Assembly: GCA_049509675.1 (NCBI GenBank)
Contig: JBEKZQ010000305.1
Location: forward strand, 1-7,804
DNA from: JBEKZQ01 sp049509675
Lineage (GTDB): Bacteria; Planctomycetota; Planctomycetia; Pirellulales; Thermoguttaceae
Length of the DNA stretch: 7,804 nucleotides
Direction: 5' to 3'
Shown one piece after another: positions 4,743-7,804 of the stretch. The stretch's first letter is position 1. Each line of letters starts with the position of its first letter. The position numbers and the translations under genes were made by a program. A model generated the notes under the pieces. That model saw only the letters and a list, made by a program, of their open reading frames with translations, had not been told where the DNA came from and ran no database searches.

Positions 4743-6908
4743 ATGCGACGCGCACTGCTTTGTTTGCTCGCGATCTTCTGCTTTTCCCATTGCCCTTGGT
4801 GCGCGGCTGCAAGCCGTGGGGCCGATCTTCACTACTGCGTGTCGTGGGTCGGCAACAGCTTTGGCGGCAAGACTGCCTGGGTGCAGCAGGACGTCGAGGG
4901 CCTGTGGGTGGAACCGGACGGCACGGTCTTTACCAACGTCCGCTGGGATGAGGCCGGCGGCAACGTCCAACAGTACCGCGACGGGCAACTGACCGCCATG
5001 GCCCGCCATACGCACGGCTGGGGATACGAGGGCGGCGAAGCGGTCGCCGCCAACTCCAAGTACCTGTTCATCGTGCAGAATGTCGACAACGAAGGCGGCG
5101 GACTCAAGGGCAGCTCCTGGCCGCCCAAGGGCTTTACCTGGTCGGGCATCTCCCGGCGGCATCGCAGCGACATCACCCGGGCCGCTCCTTTCCCCGGGGG
5201 ACACGGCAAGGAGGGCGACGTGCTCCAGGGGGCCTTCCTGCCCGTAGCCGAATTCGCCGAGCACGGCCAGGGCCGCGTGCGCGGTCTGTGGGCGACCGAA
5301 ACGGAACTGTTCGTCAGCAGCCCCTTCGACGGTACGATCAAGGTCTACGACACGCTGAGCATGCGACCGCTGCGCTCCTGGAACCTCCAGCGGCCGGACC
5401 GGCTGTGCATGGATCGTCGCGGGCAGGTGTGGGTCCTGCAAAGGCCGAGGGCCAATGAAACGTGGCAGGCCCTGCGTTTTACGCCCGCGGGCCAACTGTT
5501 GCCACAGAAGATCGTTTTTCCGGCCGCTGTCATTCCCACGGCGATGGCGGTTGACCCTGGGAGCCGACTGCTGGTTGCCGACGCGGGAGCGGACCAGCAA
5601 ATCAAAATCTATGACGCCATCGACACGGCGCCGCGGCTGAAGGGAACCCTCGGCGCCAAGGGAGGCATCTTTGCCGGACCCGTGCCCGGCAAGTTCGGCG
5701 ATCTGCGGTTCAACCGCCCGGCGGCCATCGGCGTCGATGACGACGGCAATGTCTGCGTCGCCTCAAGCGGTGCAACTGCCGGCGGCAGCACGGTTCTGGA
5801 ATGCTACTCGCCCGCGGGCGAATGCCGCTGGCGGCGGTTGGGACTGGAGTTCATCGACCTGGCCGACATCGACCCGGCTTCCGAGCGCGACGTGTTCACC
5901 AAGGAAGAGCACTTTGCGATGGATTGGTCGAAGTCGGCCGGCCGGGAGTGGTCTTACCAGGGCTACACGGTCAATCCGCTCAAATATCCCGACGATCCGC
6001 GGTTGCACCTGCCGGCCACCCACGTTTGGCTGCGGCGGCTTGCCGGCCGGCCTTTCTTGTTTGTTTCCGACATGACCGGCGAGTTCTTGCACGTCTATCG
6101 CTTCAGCCCGCAGAGCGACGGCGAGACGGCCGTTCCCTGTGCCCTTCTGGCCAAGAGCCGTGTCGCCGGCAAGGACGGCTACCCCGCGCATCAGCCGGAG
6201 AAAGGGCAATGGCTGTGGCGCGACCGCAACGGCGACGGCAGGATGGACGCCGGCGAGTATCAGTCCGGCGGCAGAGACGCCCACGGCATCCCGGTTCCCG
6301 ATGAACGGGGCAATATCTGGTATGCCGACGGCGAGCGGGTGTGTTGCCTGCCCGTACAAGGCGTCGATGAGCGTGGCGTGCCGATCTGGGACCTTGGCAA
6401 GATTCGCGCCACGCCGCGGCCGGCCGAACTCGACGAGGTGCGCCGCCTTCACTACCTGCCCGCCACCGACGTCATGCTTCTGGGCGGCAATCGGGGCGAG
6501 GACCGCAACCAGCATTGGAAGCCGATGGGCCCGGTGTTGACCTGCTACGATCACTGGAGCGCAGAGAAGCGGCGATTGCGCTGGCGCGTGGTGCTGCCTT
6601 ACGAAAAGGGCTCGCAGGGCCACGAATCTGCCGAACCGATCTCCTTCGACGTGGCGGGCGACTATGTCTTCGTCGCCTATACCCGCGGCCTGAAAGCGGA
6701 CGGACTCAAGTACGCCTGCGTGAAGGTGTTCACGCTGGCGGCGGGGGCGCCGGTGGGCAACCTCGTCGCTGAGAAAGAACTGGGCGAAATCGGACTCCTG
6801 GACATCGTGGATAGCGTCCGCGCGGTCCGGCGAGCCAACGGCCAGTACGTGGTCTTCCTGGAGGACGACGCGAAGGCGAAGGTCGTCATGTTCCGCTGGC
6901 AGCCATAA
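4743..6908 (+). CDS. Secreted beta-propeller (NHL/SMP-30-like) protein with an EF-hand loop
   Basis: A 721-aa protein. The ATG at 4743 is chosen because GGAGG (4732-4736) lies 6 nt upstream and a signal peptide follows at once: MRR, hydrophobic core LLCLLAIFCF, likely cleavage near AAA (21-23). The frame is open back to 4677 without a better start. Repeated units of the form 'position-specific D-x-x-G-x-V/L-x-V' are seen at about 53-82, 178-213, 217-235, 264-291 and 323-359 (RPAAIGVDDDGNVCVASS is closest to NHL). They indicate a beta-propeller, probably six or seven blades. The second half is less regular. Residues 494-505, DRNGDGRMDAGE, fit the EF-hand calcium loop with D1, N3, D5, G6, D9 and E12. 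No catalytic site is recognised; lactonase or quinoprotein-like activity, or simple ligand binding, are all possible. It shares strand and secretion with the two genes upstream. Confidence 0.9.
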   Translation: MRRALLCLLAIFCFSHCPWCAAASRGADLHYCVSWVGNSFGGKTAWVQQDVEGLWVEPDGTVFTNVRWDEAGGNVQQYRDGQLTAMARHTHGWGYEGGEAVAANSKYLFIVQNVDNEGGGLKGSSWPPKGFTWSGISRRHRSDITRAAPFPGGHGKEGDVLQGAFLPVAEFAEHGQGRVRGLWATETELFVSSPFDGTIKVYDTLSMRPLRSWNLQRPDRLCMDRRGQVWVLQRPRANETWQALRFTPAGQLLPQKIVFPAAVIPTAMAVDPGSRLLVADAGADQQIKIYDAIDTAPRLKGTLGAKGGIFAGPVPGKFGDLRFNRPAAIGVDDDGNVCVASSGATAGGSTVLECYSPAGECRWRRLGLEFIDLADIDPASERDVFTKEEHFAMDWSKSAGREWSYQGYTVNPLKYPDDPRLHLPATHVWLRRLAGRPFLFVSDMTGEFLHVYRFSPQSDGETAVPCALLAKSRVAGKDGYPAHQPEKGQWLWRDRNGDGRMDAGEYQSGGRDAHGIPVPDERGNIWYADGERVCCLPVQGVDERGVPIWDLGKIRATPRPAELDEVRRLHYLPATDVMLLGGNRGEDRNQHWKPMGPVLTCYDHWSAEKRRLRWRVVLPYEKGSQGHESAEPISFDVAGDYVFVAYTRGLKADGLKYACVKVFTLAAGAPVGNLVAEKELGEIGLLDIVDSVRAVRRANGQYVVFLEDDAKAKVVMFRWQP

Positions 6909-6919
6909 GCGAAAAGACC

Positions 6920-6962
6920 GATCGGATCACTCCGTACAAGCGGAACCGATCACGATCCGATC
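6920..6962. terminator. Hairpin between convergent genes, likely terminator for the minus-strand gene
   Basis: GATCGGATC (6920-6928) pairs perfectly with GATCCGATC (6954-6962); inside it, TCCG (6931-6934) can pair with CGGA (6941-6944). On the minus strand the stem is followed by GGTCTTTTCGC, a short T-run, as expected for an intrinsic terminator of the small cysteine-rich gene. On the plus strand no T-run follows, so for the propeller gene it would be at best a weak stop. The right arm reaches into the last codons of the minus-strand gene. Confidence 0.5.
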
Positions 6963-7291
6963 TTGACTGCGGACACTTTGACTTCGTTGTACTCCTTGCC
7001 GGCGCCATCTTTCCTGGTGACGGGCTTACCGGCCAGCGTAGCCGTCATTGTCTTGCCGTCTTTGCGTGCGTCAAACGCCGCTTTGAGGCTCTCGCTCGTC
7101 CCCCTCAATATCCAACGTCCGCCGTCGCTGTCGGTCAGCATCAAGCAGCAACCATGCACGACGCCTGCACAACCGCCGCAGCTTGATTTGCCGCTGACCG
7201 TCTTGGCGGCATCTGCGGCCATTACGCAGTTCCCCAAGCCCAAGACCACCACCATTGCCAGCATCAGCATCGACCATTTCATCCGGTTCAT
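6950..7291 (-). CDS. Small secreted cysteine-rich protein, family not recognised
   Basis: A 113-aa product with a clear signal peptide: MNRMKW, hydrophobic core (about 7-20), likely cleavage after VMA (23-25). C22 lies in LGNC, which is not a good lipobox, so the protein is probably released rather than lipid-anchored. The mature protein of about 88 aa has CGGC at 38-41 and CC at 48-49 (CGGC-x6-CC), followed by LMLTDSDGGRWILRG and a beta-rich, lysine-rich end. The cysteines could bind a metal or form disulfides; no enzyme family is evident. The ATG at 7291 is preferred to the one at 7297 because AGGAG (7299-7303) is 7 nt from the former and only 1 nt from the latter. It is transcribed toward the propeller gene, with 41 bases between the two stops, and lies downstream of the fucosidase gene on the same strand with a 246-base gap. 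Confidence 0.85.
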   Translation of the reverse strand: MNRMKWSMLMLAMVVVLGLGNCVMAADAAKTVSGKSSCGGCAGVVHGCCLMLTDSDGGRWILRGTSESLKAAFDARKDGKTMTATLAGKPVTRKDGAGKEYNEVKVSAVKIGS

Positions 7292-7298
7292 CGACATG

Positions 7299-7303
7299 CT
7301 CCT
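7299..7303 (-). promoter_or_regulatory. Ribosome binding site deciding the start of the small cysteine-rich gene
   Basis: AGGAG on the minus strand lies 7 nt from the ATG at 7291 but only 1 nt from the upstream ATG at 7297, so the inner start is favoured, giving 113 rather than 115 residues. Confidence 0.6.
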
Positions 7304-7390
7304 GATTTGCCTTCCCGTTTACCGAATCGGCGGCGACATCCACAGCCGCAGGTTTACGCCTTCGGAGATGCGGGAATTGGCTCCGATGAA

Positions 7391-7419
7391 ATCGTAGCGC
7401 GAACGGTGCGGCAAGGCAA
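7391..7419 (-). promoter_or_regulatory. Possible promoter of the small cysteine-rich gene
   Basis: TTGCCT (7414-7419) and TACGAT (7391-7396) on the minus strand are 17 nt apart, each matching 4 of 6 sigma-70 consensus positions. A transcript from here would have a leader of roughly 90 nt, in which TCGGAG (7362-7367) and CTCCGA (7381-7386) can pair. The rest of the 246-base spacer 7292-7537 shows a small CTCTT/AAGAG hairpin (7426-7439) and no gene. Confidence 0.3.
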
Positions 7420-7492
7420 CGGCTGCTCTTTTGCAAGAGGCGTCGTTTTCAACCCAGGCCGGCAGAGTTCGGCTCGTCGGCAGGTATTTTGC

Positions 7493-7539
7493 GAACCCCC
7501 AAGCGGCGTACGCGGTCCCGCTTCATTGAGGCGGGGTTC
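7493..7539. terminator. Nested hairpin at the 3' end of the fucosidase gene
   Basis: An outer 7-bp stem, GAACCCC (7493-7499) with GGGGTTC (7533-7539), encloses an inner 6-bp stem, AAGCGG (7501-7506) with CCGCTT (7518-7523). The outer stem includes two bases of the fucosidase stop codon (7538-7540). There is no T-run on either strand, so it may end or protect the mRNA in a factor-dependent way, or be another short palindrome. The inner arm can instead pair as CCCGC/GCGGG (7517-7521 with 7531-7535). Confidence 0.3.
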
Positions 7540-7804
7540 AGTATTTCTTGGCTGGCTGGGAAACCGGCTGGATTTCGATGGCGGGCTTGTCGAGTTCCAA
7601 TACGACAATCGTATCAATCTCCTGTCGGTCGGATTTCGGCACGGCGATTTCGATGCCGGCGTCGCTCTGTTTCACGCTTGCTTGGCCGCCGGTGAGCACG
7701 CGGCTCGTGACGATCTTCGCGGGCAGCGGCGGGAGCGTGAGCGTCGCCTCCGGCCAGGCCGTGACATGGATATAGACCGTGTTGCCTTTGCGGGTCGAGG
7801 CGAC
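7538..7804 (-). CDS. C-terminal end of a probable GH29 alpha-L-fucosidase (cut by window edge)
   Basis: An open frame enters from the right edge and runs 88 codons to TGA (7540-7538); no start is in the window. The residues read as the C-terminal beta-sandwich typical of bacterial GH29 alpha-L-fucosidases: KGNTVYIHVTAWP, then LTLPPLPAKI, a strand-turn VLTGG, then IEIAVP, and the closing IDTIVVLELDKPAIEIQP. GH29 enzymes remove terminal L-fucose from glycans and are usually exported; planctomycetes often carry many for degrading fucosylated and sulfated polysaccharides. The catalytic TIM-barrel (nucleophile aspartate and acid/base) lies outside the window, so activity cannot be judged. Similar C-terminal sandwich domains occur in other glycoside hydrolases, which is the main alternative. 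The plus-strand frames opposite it are shadows. Confidence 0.75.
   Translation of the reverse strand, partial: VASTRKGNTVYIHVTAWPEATLTLPPLPAKIVTSRVLTGGQASVKQSDAGIEIAVPKSDRQEIDTIVVLELDKPAIEIQPVSQPAKKY

Noticed and set aside
4722..5600. Minus-strand frame of 292 codons opposite the propeller gene
   Set aside because: No motif or start signal; the plus strand has a signal peptide, an RBS and beta-propeller units.
5763..6623. Minus-strand frame of 286 codons opposite the propeller gene
   Set aside because: Shadow frame; the plus-strand EF-hand and propeller sequence explain the conservation-like composition.
6963..7397. Plus-strand frame of 144 codons
   Set aside because: Antisense of the small cysteine-rich gene, which has a signal peptide and RBS; the plus frame has neither.
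7493..7539. tRNA-like fold
   Set aside because: The nested stems do not give a cloverleaf: there is no acceptor/anticodon arrangement or T-loop, and the length is too short.

Overview
The window is GC-rich bacterial DNA with six protein genes, one of them cut by the right edge. The best guess for the source is a planctomycete, possibly of the Pirellulales. The reasons are a run of secreted beta-propeller, PA14, PKD and TPR proteins, a MoxR ATPase, a glycoside hydrolase of alpha-L-fucosidase type, long basic leaders before signal peptides, and small palindromic repeats between genes. This is inference; no rRNA or marker gene is present.

Layout. At 91-1236, minus strand, lies a MoxR-family AAA+ ATPase with a proline-rich tail, followed downstream by a GC-rich hairpin at 51-71. 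The divergent spacer 1237-1460 holds a likely MoxR promoter and a 139-bp element (1324-1462) bounded by near-identical 24-base inverted repeats, plus a decayed third copy. To its right, on the plus strand, is a set of three secreted-protein genes. The first is a large PA14-like + PKD + TPR protein (ORF 1326-3731, start uncertain). The second is a 295-aa protein of unknown family (3728-4615), coupled to the first by an ATGA overlap. The third is a 721-aa beta-propeller-like protein with a canonical EF-hand loop (4743-6908), which has its own strong RBS and a possible promoter. On the minus strand a small cysteine-rich secreted protein (6950-7291) converges on the propeller gene; a hairpin lies between them and overlaps its stop. 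At the right edge (7538-7804, minus) is the C-terminal end of a protein that reads as a GH29 alpha-L-fucosidase.

How they may work together. The three plus-strand proteins all carry export signals and extracellular beta domains, so they probably act in the cell envelope or outside the cell, perhaps in glycan or protein binding. The fucosidase fits a polysaccharide-degrading lifestyle but is on the other strand and need not be linked. MoxR ATPases usually act with DUF58/VWA partners; any such partner would lie left of base 1, outside the window.

The least expected signals are in the small repeats. Two short palindromic elements sit just before or inside the signal-peptide coding part of two adjacent genes. 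One of them (3773-3825) holds two opposed hairpins that differ by a compensatory base-pair swap. Hairpins from three unrelated stem sequences share a C-closed GGA/TCC triloop. No CRISPR array, tRNA, rRNA, transposase or complete defence system is visible.
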